A stretch of 64,000 bases of DNA from CAMAXB01 sp964476565. GTDB taxonomy: Bacteria; Verrucomicrobiota; Verrucomicrobiia; Opitutales; Opitutaceae. Position 1 is the first letter of the stretch. The number at the start of each line of letters is the position of its first letter. The DNA lies in the NCBI GenBank assembly GCA_964476565.1, contig CAYZBG010000010.1, positions 1 to 64,000 of the forward strand. The letters are read 5' to 3'. The notes beneath the pieces are model-generated. The model saw nothing but the letters and a program-made list of their open reading frames with translations. It was not told the DNA's origin and ran no database searches. A program made the position numbers and the translations under genes. This document shows, one piece after another, positions 27,758 to 36,472 of the stretch.

Positions 27758-29203
27758 ATGTCGTCCTCGTCCGCTCCCTCCACCCCTGCCGCTCCCGTGG
27801 TTTCGCTCCGCGGCGTGAGCAAGCATTACACGGTGTGGACCGACCCGGCCGACCGCCTGCTCGCCCCGCTCCGAAAGGCGCTGCTGGGCAAAACTGGCAA
27901 CGACGGCGCCCAGTCCTTCACCGCCGTCCGGGACGTCTCCCTCGAGATCGCACCCGGCGAATGCCTTGGCATCGTCGGCCGCAATGGGGCCGGCAAAAGC
28001 ACCCTGTTGCAAATGATCGCCGGCACGCTCCGGCCGAGCAGCGGCGACATCCGCGTGATGGGACGCGTGGCGGCGTTGCTCGAACTTGGCAGCGGATTCA
28101 ACCCCGACTTCACCGGGCGGGAAAACATCCACCTTTACGCGTCGATCATGGGCCTCACGAAGGCGGAGATCGACGCGAAGTATGACGCCATCGTGGCCTA
28201 CGCGGGCATCGGCGATTTCATCCATAGCCCCGTGCGCACCTACTCCACGGGCATGGCGGTGCGCTTGGCCTTCGCGGTCTGCGTCCACGTGGACGCCGAG
28301 ATCCTGATCATCGACGAGGCCCTCGCGGTCGGAGACGCCCGGTTCCAATTCAAGTGCCACGCCACGCTCGAACAGATGCAGGCGGAGGGACGCACGATCA
28401 TCTTTGTTTCCCACGACACGAACGCCGTGAAGCGCATGTGCCGCTCGGCCGTGCTGCTCGAGCGAGGCGAGGTCCTCTTCAAGGGCGCGCCCAACGACGT
28501 GGTCAATCTCTACACCAAGTTGATCACGAGCCCGCACGGCGTGGAGGCCATCCGGGCGGACATCGCCGACGCCCAGGCACGTGCCCTCGATACGCCTTCT
28601 CCGTCGCCGCCGGAGGCCGTGCCTGTCCTCACCGCATCGGACGTTGCCGACCCGACGCGCAAGGCCGCTGCCTCAGCGTTCACCTCGGTCGCTCCTCATC
28701 CTTCCGAAGGCGGGGTGCTCATTGCGGAGGAACGCGCCCACCAACAGGTCTCCGACAAGGAGTACGCCTACGGGGGCGAGGCCGGGAAGATCGTCTCGGT
28801 TGCGATGACCGACGAGCAGGGGCGCCCGCGGCTGACGTTTGTCACCGGTGCAACCGCCCGCGTGCGTTTCACCTGTGAAGCGATCCGCGATATCGACGAT
28901 CCCATTTATGCCGTGACGTTGAAAGATGTGCGGGGACAGGAGATTTTTGGGACCAACTCTTTCTTCCAATCGCTCACGCCCGGCCCGGTTCCGGCCGGAC
29001 GGAAGGCGTCGGTCGAGTTCGCGATTCAGCTCAACGTGCAACCCGGGGTGTACTTCGCGTCCCTCGGCTGGGTGCGTCTGGTCGACGGAGAGGTCCAGGT
29101 GATCCACCGCCGCTACGATGTGCTGCGTTTCGACGTGATGCCGCTCGACCGGTCCTTCGGCATCGCCCACTGCCCGACCTCGATTGTCATTTCGTCCGTC
29201 TGA
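27758..29203 (+). CDS. wzt: Polysaccharide ABC transporter ATPase with C-terminal glycan-recognition domain
   Basis: 481 residues. The ATPase domain carries Walker A GRNGAGKS near 74, the signature region YSTGMAVRLAFA near 161 (the usual SGG reads STG, normal for this family) and Walker B ILIIDEALAVGD near 181. After a Pro/Ala linker (about 270-325), residues 330-480 form a beta-sandwich like the Wzt C-terminal domain, which in E. coli O8/O9a binds the modified end of the finished chain. Partner permease is the wzm gene at 34201. A Wzt with such a domain implies that the exported glycan carries a terminal modification. Confidence 0.9.
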   Translation: MSSSSAPSTPAAPVVSLRGVSKHYTVWTDPADRLLAPLRKALLGKTGNDGAQSFTAVRDVSLEIAPGECLGIVGRNGAGKSTLLQMIAGTLRPSSGDIRVMGRVAALLELGSGFNPDFTGRENIHLYASIMGLTKAEIDAKYDAIVAYAGIGDFIHSPVRTYSTGMAVRLAFAVCVHVDAEILIIDEALAVGDARFQFKCHATLEQMQAEGRTIIFVSHDTNAVKRMCRSAVLLERGEVLFKGAPNDVVNLYTKLITSPHGVEAIRADIADAQARALDTPSPSPPEAVPVLTASDVADPTRKAAASAFTSVAPHPSEGGVLIAEERAHQQVSDKEYAYGGEAGKIVSVAMTDEQGRPRLTFVTGATARVRFTCEAIRDIDDPIYAVTLKDVRGQEIFGTNSFFQSLTPGPVPAGRKASVEFAIQLNVQPGVYFASLGWVRLVDGEVQVIHRRYDVLRFDVMPLDRSFGIAHCPTSIVISSV

Positions 29204-29206
29204 ACC

Positions 29207-30229
29207 ATGGTGCGCATCACTTTCCAGCACGAGCAGCAATCCCGCGCCGTCGCCCTCGGCGAACACTTCGCGAAACCGCGTGAAGCCGGGTTCCGCGATG
29301 CGCCGTCGGCCGAACTGCTTGGCATCATCGCCGACGTGGAAGCAGGGCGGCCGTGGCGCGAGGTCGTAGGCGAACGCTACGCGGCGAGTAGGCCGTGGCT
29401 GCATGCCATCATCACCTCGGGCACGCGAACGGCCTTCTTCAACCAGGTGCTGCCCGCTGGGCGCGGTCCGGTCCTAGACATCGGCTCGGGTTGGGGGCAG
29501 ATCGCGCGGCCGCTGGCCCGCCATCGTCCGGTGGTGGCGCTCGAACCCGTCGCCGAACGGCTCGCCTTCATCCGGGCCGCCGCCCGGCAGGACCGGGTCG
29601 CGGACCAGATCGCCTACCTCGAATCCGACTACCTCGACCTCGCCTTCGAGCCGCAGTTCGAAGCCATCTGCGCGATCGGGGTGCTCGAATGGGCCGGGGC
29701 CTTTCAAAACCACACCGACGCCCAGCAACGGCAGCGCGATTTTCTCGCCAAGACCCGGCGCGAACTCGCTCCGGGCGGCAGCCTGATCATCGGCATCGAG
29801 AACCGCCTCGGCCTGAAGTACCTGCTCGGCTGCCCCGACGACCACATCGGCATTCCGGGCCTGGCCGTCCTCGACGCCGAACTCGCCAAGGCCCGCTGGC
29901 AGGCGCGCCACGGGCAACCGTTGCAGAGCTTCACCTACTCCCACGCCGAGTTGGATGCGCTGCTCCGAGCCGCCGGTTACACCGACATCGCCTTCTACGG
30001 CGCCTATCCCGACTACAAGCTGCCTCAGGTGGTCGTGCCTTTCGGACCCGAGGGACGGTCCCTCAACGCCTGGCTCGCCTCGGCGTCGCTGCCCCGCGAA
30101 CACAATGGCTACGATGGTAGCGATCTGACGGATACATTCCAGGAGGAGCTCGCGTCCCATCATCACTCGCTGGCCCGCGAAGGTGCGGCCCATCTGTTCG
30201 CGCCCAGCTTTTTTGTCCGCGCCCGCTGA
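29207..30229 (+). CDS. SAM-dependent methyltransferase, possible chain-terminating enzyme
   Basis: 340 residues starting three bases after wzt. VLDIGSGWGQIARPLA near 89 is SAM motif I. The sequence GGSLIIGIENRLGLKYLLG is typical of methyltransferases found next to phosphotransferase-like domains in glycan clusters. Immediate neighbours are wzt on one side and a gene with an N-terminal kinase-like domain on the other, which recalls the methyltransferase-kinase pair in the WbdD terminator. Whether it caps the glycan is inference. Confidence 0.75.
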   Translation: MVRITFQHEQQSRAVALGEHFAKPREAGFRDAPSAELLGIIADVEAGRPWREVVGERYAASRPWLHAIITSGTRTAFFNQVLPAGRGPVLDIGSGWGQIARPLARHRPVVALEPVAERLAFIRAAARQDRVADQIAYLESDYLDLAFEPQFEAICAIGVLEWAGAFQNHTDAQQRQRDFLAKTRRELAPGGSLIIGIENRLGLKYLLGCPDDHIGIPGLAVLDAELAKARWQARHGQPLQSFTYSHAELDALLRAAGYTDIAFYGAYPDYKLPQVVVPFGPEGRSLNAWLASASLPREHNGYDGSDLTDTFQEELASHHHSLAREGAAHLFAPSFFVRAR

Positions 30230-30230
30230 C

Positions 30231-33200
30231 GTGTCCTCCCCCGAGGCGATCTTCGACATCCTGATCCGGCGCGGCCTGCTCGCCGCCGGCCCCGCCCCGG
30301 TCCGCCTCACCGGCGGGAACGCTGACCGGAGCGCGGCCCGCTCGTCGTGGCAGGCGACCCTTGCTGACGGAACCGCGGTCAAGCTCACCGTAGGCGCCGA
30401 CCTGACGCCGACAAACGAGCGTCACCGCGCCGCGTACGCCGCGGCCCCGGATTTCGTACCGGCACCGGTGTTTTTCGAGCGCCTGCCCGAAGGTGATGTT
30501 TTCGCCGAACGATTCGTCCCGACCTCCGGTTCTGCAGAAACGCCGGCCAACCTCTTCACCTCAGTCTGCGCGCGACTCGATGCCACCCGCCGGCCATCGA
30601 CCGCCGCCGCACGGCGCAACGAGTGGCGGCGGTGGACCACGGAACTGTTGGGACTCGATGCGTTCACCGCCACCGAACGGACACTCCTGGCCGACGTCAT
30701 CCTACCGTCGCTGTTTCGAGGCCTGGCGACGGGGCCCGCCACCACGCGTTGGACCAACGGCGACCTGCGCTCAGGCAATGTGAGGATCGATCCGGAAGGC
30801 CGTCCCTGGCTAATCGATCACGAACACGGTGCCCGGACGCACTTCTTCGGCGAGGACGACGTCAGGTGGTTTGCCTTCTCTCCGGAAGTCCGCGGCCCCG
30901 CTGCGCCTTCCCCCACGCCAACGGCGCTGGATCCGGCGTGGAACCTCTATTTCTGGTTGCGGCAATTTGCGTTGGAGGCCGTCGGTAACACGCCGGCCTA
31001 TCGGGCGCGCATGATGCCGGATCGAAAAGCCGTGATCCGTCGACTCGCCGAAGGGATCTGCGGACGTCAGCTTGATGGCTGGAGTACGGAGGCGTTGCGA
31101 GTCGACTTCGCCATCGAAGACCTGCGCTGGCTGCAGCATGAAGAGATGACCGTGTTTGCCTCCGGGTGGTGTCATTTGCCCGGCAACCTGAGCCTCGAAT
31201 CGTTGCACCTCGTCGCGCCGGACGGAGCCGTGGCGTCCCTCGAACGTGTCCATCGGCCGGACGTGCAGCAGCACTTTGGCGCTGCGTCGGACGCCCAGGT
31301 GGCCGGCTTTACCGGCCGACTGGCCACGGGCGACTTCACCGGGCGGTTTCTCCTCGGCGCCCGCCGCACCGACGGCGCCTGGCTGCCCCTCGCCCACGTC
31401 AATCCGGCTGACGTCGCCGCCCGCGGCCCCTCGACAGGGCATTACTCGGGGTGGGCGCAACGGTTTGATGCACAACCCGCGTTAACCACCGCGGAGACGT
31501 CGGCGCCTCGTTTCTCCCTTCTCCTGCCCGTCTACAATACACCTCCGGCCTTCCTGAGAGCCTGCCTCGACTCGGTGTTCGCCCAGAGCCATCGCAACTG
31601 GGAGCTGATCGTGGTCGACGACGGATCGCCTGACTTGGCGGTGGGCGAGCTCCTGCGCGCGCTCCCGGCGGATCCGCGCGTTCGCCTGACCCGGCGCGCT
31701 CAGAACGGCGGTATTGCCCGCGCGACCAACGACGCCCTCGCCCTCGCCCAGGGCGACTTCATCGTCTTACTCGATCACGACGACCTGCTTCGGCCCCACG
31801 CGCTGCACCGGCTCGCGCAGGCGATCGGGCAGGAGCCCGCCGCCGACGTGTGGTACTCGGACGAGGACAAGATTTCCGAAGACGGACGCCGGCTCTTCCC
31901 GTTTTTCAAGCCAGCCTACTCACCCGAGTTCTTGCGCAGCGTGATGTACCCGGGACACGTGCTGTGTGTGCGCCGGAGCCTCGCCACGTCGGTCTGCGGT
32001 TTCGATCCGGCCTTCGACGGCGTGCAGGATTATGAGTTCTTTCTGCGCCTGTCCGAACACACCACCCGCATCCGTCACCTGCCGGAGATCCTGTATCACT
32101 GGCGGCGCTCGCCCGGTTCGAGTGCGCTCCATGGCAATGTGAAAGGCGACATGGACGCCCGCCAGCTCGCGGCCGTCTCAGCCCATCTTGCGCGCCGCGG
32201 TGATCCACGGGTGGCGGAATCGCTGGGAGGCCATCGCGTGCGGCTGCGCGCCGGACCGGCCGGGACCCGTCCGTCCTGCTTCGTGCACACGCTCGGCGCA
32301 TCGCACGACCCGCTTGTCCTGCTCCGCCGGCTGGCCGCCGAACGAACGGAGGACGTGCTGGTTCTTCTGGGTGTCGTCCACCGGGAAGGCAGCGAAGGAT
32401 GGGAGGCCGAGTTGGCCGCCGTCGCCGCCCTTGACGACTCCGGCTGCATCGCGCCGGTGCTGATCTCGAGTGAGCATCGCATCCTCGAATCCGGCTGCAC
32501 CCTCGCTGGCGAGCGCCTCGTCCCGATGATGGTCAATTTCGACCCGGATGACGACGGCTACAACGGCGCCGGACGCTGTAATCGCGAGGTCGTGGCCGTC
32601 TCGCCCCTGTGTTTCGCCGTGCGGCGTCAGGTGGTGCTGGATTCCCGTTTTGCTCCCGCGTCGGACTGGGGCGGGTTTTTGGCCGCCTTGCAGCAGGCGG
32701 GACTTCATCACCGGGTATGCGCCGCCGCCCGCGTAACGCTGCCGCTGAGCGCAAGCGGCCATGCCCACCCTTGGCGAATGCCGCCCGGCGTGGTCGATTC
32801 GTACTTTAACCCGGCGTTTCGCCGCGAGCCTGCGGACTACACGTTTGTCGCCCCGCTGCCCAAGCCGGTCGGACGCGTGGCCTTCGCCCACCATCTCGAT
32901 TCACCGCTGCCGGAGGTAATCGCAGACGGCTGCCTGGAACTGCGCGGCTGGTGCACGGGGGCGGAGGCGGCACCGGTGGCGATCATCGCCGAGGTTGCGG
33001 GTATCCAGTGGACGGTGACAGCGGCGTCACCGCGTCCCGATGTTGCCAAAGCCCTGCGCCTGGATCGGGACACCTGCGGTTTCTCGATCAATCTTCGCAT
33101 CCCGACCGGGCGGCACACGCTCGTGCTGCGCGCGCAGGACACCTACGCTCATAGCCACGAGCTCCTGCGCCGCACCATCGTCGTGCCGAGGTCCGCCGCC

Positions 33201-34148
33201 TGGCGCCGGGCGTTTCGGACGTCGCCGGAGCGACTGCTGGCCTGCCAGTTGGCCGCCACGCCGCAGCATGCACCGCGGCCGCTCCACTCCGCGTCCGGCG
33301 CGCGTCGGAAGGCGACGCCGTCCGGCGGGCCGCGTTTTTCGGTGGTCACCCCTTCGTTTCAGCAGGCCCCGTTTCTGCGCGAAACCATCACCGGTGTGCT
33401 GCAGCAGGACGTGCCCGGCGACTACGTCATCCAAGATGGCGGCTCGACCGACGGCAGCGCCGATATCATCGCCGCGCTTGCCCGCGAACCGCGTGGTCCC
33501 GGAGCGATGCGGATTGCCGCCTGGGAATGCGCACCTGACTTCGGTCAGACCGATGCCCTGCAACGCGGCTTTGCCAAGACGAACGGCGCGCCGGATGACG
33601 TGATGGCGTGGATCAACGCCGACGATTTTTATCTGCCGGGCGCCTTTGCGGTCGTCGCCGACTATCTTGCGCGGCATCCCGAAGTCGACGTGGTTTACGG
33701 CCACCGTCTGCTGGTCGACGAGACGTCGCGCGAAATCGGACGCTGGCACCTTCCGCCGCATGATCCGGCGGTGCTGGAACGTTACGATTTTGTTCCTCAG
33801 GAAACGCTCTTCTGGCGCCGACGGCTCTGGGAGCGGGTGGGCGGCGTGAATCCCGATTTCCAGTTTGCGATGGATTGGGACCTCCTGCTGCGGTTTCAGG
33901 CTGCGGGCGCTACCATAGTCCGTCTGCCCTGCTTCTTGGCCTGCTTCCGATTGCACCAGAGTCAGAAAACGTCGGCCCAACTGGGCTCGGTCGGGCAGGA
34001 GGAGCTCGATACCCTGCGTTTTCGGACCTTCGGCCGGAAGCTGTCCGCTGCTGAACTGATCGCGGATCCAAACCTGTACGCCTACCTGAAACGCAGTGCC
34101 CGTCTCGACCTCCTCGCCGCGGCGGGTTGGCGGGGCCGCACCGGGTGA
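30231..34148 (+). CDS. Giant fusion: kinase-like domain, beta modules and two GT2 glycosyltransferases
   Basis: 1305 residues from GTG 30231, one base after the methyltransferase stop; an earlier GTG at 30183 would overlap that gene. Residues 1-260 resemble an aminoglycoside-phosphotransferase-type kinase: NGDLRSGNV (Asp178, Asn183) and LIDHEHG (Asp196, Glu198) match the catalytic and metal-binding loops, with Asn replacing the usual His of HGD. A beta module follows (about 304-400), then GT2 no. 1 (about 427-650; VVDDGS, LLDHDDLL), a second beta module (about 880-985) and GT2 no. 2 (about 1035-1250; QDGGSTDGS, WINADDFY). Both GT2 domains keep their metal-binding Asp residues. Cytoplasmic; may both extend and phosphorylate the chain. 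Confidence 0.75.
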   Translation: MSSPEAIFDILIRRGLLAAGPAPVRLTGGNADRSAARSSWQATLADGTAVKLTVGADLTPTNERHRAAYAAAPDFVPAPVFFERLPEGDVFAERFVPTSGSAETPANLFTSVCARLDATRRPSTAAARRNEWRRWTTELLGLDAFTATERTLLADVILPSLFRGLATGPATTRWTNGDLRSGNVRIDPEGRPWLIDHEHGARTHFFGEDDVRWFAFSPEVRGPAAPSPTPTALDPAWNLYFWLRQFALEAVGNTPAYRARMMPDRKAVIRRLAEGICGRQLDGWSTEALRVDFAIEDLRWLQHEEMTVFASGWCHLPGNLSLESLHLVAPDGAVASLERVHRPDVQQHFGAASDAQVAGFTGRLATGDFTGRFLLGARRTDGAWLPLAHVNPADVAARGPSTGHYSGWAQRFDAQPALTTAETSAPRFSLLLPVYNTPPAFLRACLDSVFAQSHRNWELIVVDDGSPDLAVGELLRALPADPRVRLTRRAQNGGIARATNDALALAQGDFIVLLDHDDLLRPHALHRLAQAIGQEPAADVWYSDEDKISEDGRRLFPFFKPAYSPEFLRSVMYPGHVLCVRRSLATSVCGFDPAFDGVQDYEFFLRLSEHTTRIRHLPEILYHWRRSPGSSALHGNVKGDMDARQLAAVSAHLARRGDPRVAESLGGHRVRLRAGPAGTRPSCFVHTLGASHDPLVLLRRLAAERTEDVLVLLGVVHREGSEGWEAELAAVAALDDSGCIAPVLISSEHRILESGCTLAGERLVPMMVNFDPDDDGYNGAGRCNREVVAVSPLCFAVRRQVVLDSRFAPASDWGGFLAALQQAGLHHRVCAAARVTLPLSASGHAHPWRMPPGVVDSYFNPAFRREPADYTFVAPLPKPVGRVAFAHHLDSPLPEVIADGCLELRGWCTGAEAAPVAIIAEVAGIQWTVTAASPRPDVAKALRLDRDTCGFSINLRIPTGRHTLVLRAQDTYAHSHELLRRTIVVPRSAAWRRAFRTSPERLLACQLAATPQHAPRPLHSASGARRKATPSGGPRFSVVTPSFQQAPFLRETITGVLQQDVPGDYVIQDGGSTDGSADIIAALAREPRGPGAMRIAAWECAPDFGQTDALQRGFAKTNGAPDDVMAWINADDFYLPGAFAVVADYLARHPEVDVVYGHRLLVDETSREIGRWHLPPHDPAVLERYDFVPQETLFWRRRLWERVGGVNPDFQFAMDWDLLLRFQAAGATIVRLPCFLACFRLHQSQKTSAQLGSVGQEELDTLRFRTFGRKLSAAELIADPNLYAYLKRSARLDLLAAAGWRGRTG

Positions 34149-34164
34149 GGTCCCGGAATTGCGC

Positions 34165-34195
34165 TTTACTCGATTCCGCGGCACCCGCCTAAATC
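34165..34195 (+). promoter_or_regulatory. Candidate promoter of wzm
   Basis: TTTACT (34165-34170, within GCTTTAC) and TAAATC (34190-34195) are spaced by 19 bases, exactly as in the candidate before the 46293 gene. A start site about seven bases after the -10 would make the wzm mRNA leaderless. A CCGCG/CGCGG stem (34176-34180/34195-34199) overlaps the same stretch. Confidence 0.4.
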
Positions 34196-34200
34196 GCGGC

Positions 34201-35025
34201 ATGGCCTCCTCCCTGTCTGGCGTCAGCGTTGCGACCCCGCCCTCCGGGCTCTGGGTTCATCGCTCGCTTCTCTGGCAGTTCACGCTGCGCAACGTTGAGC
34301 TTCGCCACAAAGGCAGCCACCTGGGCCTGATCTGGTCGTTCCTCAGCCCTCTGCTGCTCCTCGCCCTCTATGTCTTTGTCTTCGGTTTCATTTTTGAAGG
34401 GACCTTCGGGCGGCCGGGTGAGACCCGGATCGATTACGCTCTCGGCATTTTTCTCGGCCTGAGCCTGTTTCATTTCCTCGGTGAAACCATCGGGCAGGCA
34501 CCGGCGCTGATCACCTCGAATCCGAACTTCGTGAAGAAAGTGGTCTTTCCCCTGCAGGTGCTGCCCGCAGCGGCGGTCGGTGCGTCGCTGATCCACCTCG
34601 CCATCAGCCTCGGCCTCATCCTCGCGGGCATCGCTCTGGTCGGTCCCGGCCTTTCCGCCGGCGTCCTGTGGCTGCCGGTCATTCTGCTGCCGCTGGCGCT
34701 GCTCGGACTCGGACTCGCCTGGCTGATTTCGGCGCTCGGGGTGTTTTTCCGCGACATCGCCCAGATCACCCAGTTCGTCAGCATCGGACTGATGTTTGCC
34801 AGCGCCGTGTTCTACCCGGTGGAGAAGATCCCCGCCACGGCATGGACCTTCCTTCAGTTCAATCCGCTCCTGCTCGCGGTTGAACTGTCCCGGGATGCGG
34901 TGCTCTGGCAGGAGGCGCTGGAGTATCGCCATCTCGGTGTGCTCTACGCGATCGGGGTGCTCGTGGCCGCCGGCGGCTTCGCGGTGTTCCACCGGCTGAA
35001 GCCGGCTTTTGCGGACGTCCTGTGA
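34201..35025 (+). CDS. wzm: Polysaccharide ABC transporter permease
   Basis: 274 residues from ATG 34201 (an in-frame extension upstream would overlap the giant GT gene). Six hydrophobic segments; RNVELRHKGSHLGLIWSFLSPLLLL is the conserved N-terminal helix region of ABC-2 polysaccharide permeases, and GLAWLISALGVFFRDIAQ with SAVFYPVEKIP is the typical late region. Works with the wzt ATPase to export an undecaprenyl-linked polysaccharide. The following methyltransferase starts one base after its stop. Confidence 0.92.
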   Translation: MASSLSGVSVATPPSGLWVHRSLLWQFTLRNVELRHKGSHLGLIWSFLSPLLLLALYVFVFGFIFEGTFGRPGETRIDYALGIFLGLSLFHFLGETIGQAPALITSNPNFVKKVVFPLQVLPAAAVGASLIHLAISLGLILAGIALVGPGLSAGVLWLPVILLPLALLGLGLAWLISALGVFFRDIAQITQFVSIGLMFASAVFYPVEKIPATAWTFLQFNPLLLAVELSRDAVLWQEALEYRHLGVLYAIGVLVAAGGFAVFHRLKPAFADVL

Positions 35026-35026
35026 C

Positions 35027-35848
35027 ATGCCTCCGCTTTACGATTTTTCCGCCCTTCCGATCGACCGCACGCTCGCCCCGCGTGACGGTATGGTCGATTC
35101 CACCCAGCCGGAGCAGTACTTCGATCTTGGTCGGCGCGCGCTGGAGCTGATCCATTTTTCCAGCGTCCTGTGCGACAAGCCGCACTATCCGGAGATTCTC
35201 GACCTGCCCTGCGGGCACGGCCGGGTCATGCGCTGGTTGCGTGCCCACTACGGCTACGCCCACCTCACGGCCTGCGACCTGGACCGGGACGGCGTCGACT
35301 TTTGTGCCCGGCAATTCGGCGCCACGCCGGTCTATTCCGCACCCGACCTGCGGACTCTGCCGTTCAAAGCGCAGTTCGACTTGATCTGGGTCGGTTCGCT
35401 GGTGACACACCTCAATCAGGAGCGCTGGCTCACGACGCTCGATTGCCTAGTCAAGTGGACGCGCGAATGCGGCGTGATCGTGTTCACCACCCAGGGCCGC
35501 ACGGTCTCGAGCCTGCTCGCCCGCGGCCGGCGCAATGTGGCGGAGAACGTCGACAAAGCCACCCTGCTCGCCGACTACGCGCGCGACGGGTTTGCGTACC
35601 AGCGTTATTTCGAAAGTACGCCGGCGGAGGACTATGGCCTGGCACTCACATCACCGGATTGGGTGATGCGCGCCGTGCAGCGGCATCCCGACATCATCGT
35701 CCGCGCCTACCTCGAGGAGGCGTGGGGCATGCAGGACGTGGTGATCCTCTACAAGAAGGCCGGTCATTTTGAACCGATCCTGGATGTACCGGAGACGCCC
35801 CTCGCTCCCCGCCCGCCCGCGCCAGCGTTGAAGAAACGCTGGTGGTAG
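35027..35848 (+). CDS. Class I SAM-dependent methyltransferase
   Basis: 273 residues from ATG 35027, one base after the wzm stop. ILDLPCGHGRVMRWL near 57 is SAM motif I, TACDLDRDGVDF the acidic strand, and FDLIWVGSLVTHL motif III. The tail is Pro-rich and ends in KKRWW, a basic-aromatic end that could contact membrane. Second methyltransferase of the ABC-type system; candidate for methylating sugars of the chain or its end. Confidence 0.8.
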   Translation: MPPLYDFSALPIDRTLAPRDGMVDSTQPEQYFDLGRRALELIHFSSVLCDKPHYPEILDLPCGHGRVMRWLRAHYGYAHLTACDLDRDGVDFCARQFGATPVYSAPDLRTLPFKAQFDLIWVGSLVTHLNQERWLTTLDCLVKWTRECGVIVFTTQGRTVSSLLARGRRNVAENVDKATLLADYARDGFAYQRYFESTPAEDYGLALTSPDWVMRAVQRHPDIIVRAYLEEAWGMQDVVILYKKAGHFEPILDVPETPLAPRPPAPALKKRWW

Positions 35849-35870
35849 CAGCGCCCGCTCCAGACTATTG

Positions 35871-35901
35871 GCTTCACATCCGGGCGGGGCGCGCCTTGAT
35901 C
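35871..35901 (+). promoter_or_regulatory. Weak promoter candidate before the coiled-coil gene
   Basis: GCTTCAC (35871-35877) resembles the GCTTTAC box; TTGATC at 35896-35901 lies 17 bases after TTCACA. The element ends ten bases before the ATG. Supported only by resemblance to the stronger candidates at 34165 and 46249. Confidence 0.25.
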
Positions 35902-35911
35902 GAGACCGCCC

Positions 35912-36472
35912 ATGACGTCCGATCACCCGGCATCGGCTGAGCTCCTCCAAACTGTCCGCCAGCAACTCATTCTGGCCCAGGTACGTATCATGGAGCTGGA
36001 AGATGCGCGCGATGAACTGGCGCCCCGTCTGGCCCAAACGGAGATCCTGCTCGCCGCCGCCCAGACCCTCGCCGACCAGAAGCTGGAGGAGGCGGCCCAT
36101 CTTGCCTCGGTCCGCGACGACCTGCTCGCGCAGATGCAGCACCTGCGCCACGTGCAGCACGTGACCCACGAGGCCTTGCAGGCCACCCGCGAACGCGTCG
36201 CTGCCGCTGAGGGCGCCCTGGCCCAGGAACGCCAGCTTTCCTCCGCCCTGAAGGCGCAGACGGAGGCCCTCGCCGCGTCGGTCGATGCGCTCGACGCCCG
36301 GTTGCGCGAACACGAACGCCTGCTGGCCGATGCCCGGACCGTGGCCGCCCAACGCCTCGATCGCATTCAGCAACTCGACGAGACGGTGCGGACCATGAAG
36401 GCCTCGCGCAGCTGGCGTTGGACGGCATGGCTGCGCTCGATCGAGCGCGCGTTTCGTCCCAAGAAGCCGTGA
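35912..36472 (+). CDS. Coiled-coil protein, possible chain-length ruler or scaffold
   Basis: 186 residues, almost wholly predicted alpha-helical with heptad-like Leu/Ala/Gln/Glu spacing from about 8 to 160. It ends in a basic, Trp-rich segment (SRSWRWTAWLRSIERAF) that looks amphipathic and membrane-seeking. Coiled coils next to glycosyltransferases often tether or measure them; in WbdD a coiled coil after the kinase sets O-antigen length. Here it stands alone between a methyltransferase and a GT4 gene, whose GTG start overlaps its stop (GTGA). Confidence 0.65.
   Translation: MTSDHPASAELLQTVRQQLILAQVRIMELEDARDELAPRLAQTEILLAAAQTLADQKLEEAAHLASVRDDLLAQMQHLRHVQHVTHEALQATRERVAAAEGALAQERQLSSALKAQTEALAASVDALDARLREHERLLADARTVAAQRLDRIQQLDETVRTMKASRSWRWTAWLRSIERAFRPKKP

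Noticed and set aside
30183..30230. Longer N-terminus for the giant kinase-GT gene
   Set aside because: It would overlap the upstream methyltransferase by 47 bp; GTG 30231 gives a one-base gap like other junctions here.
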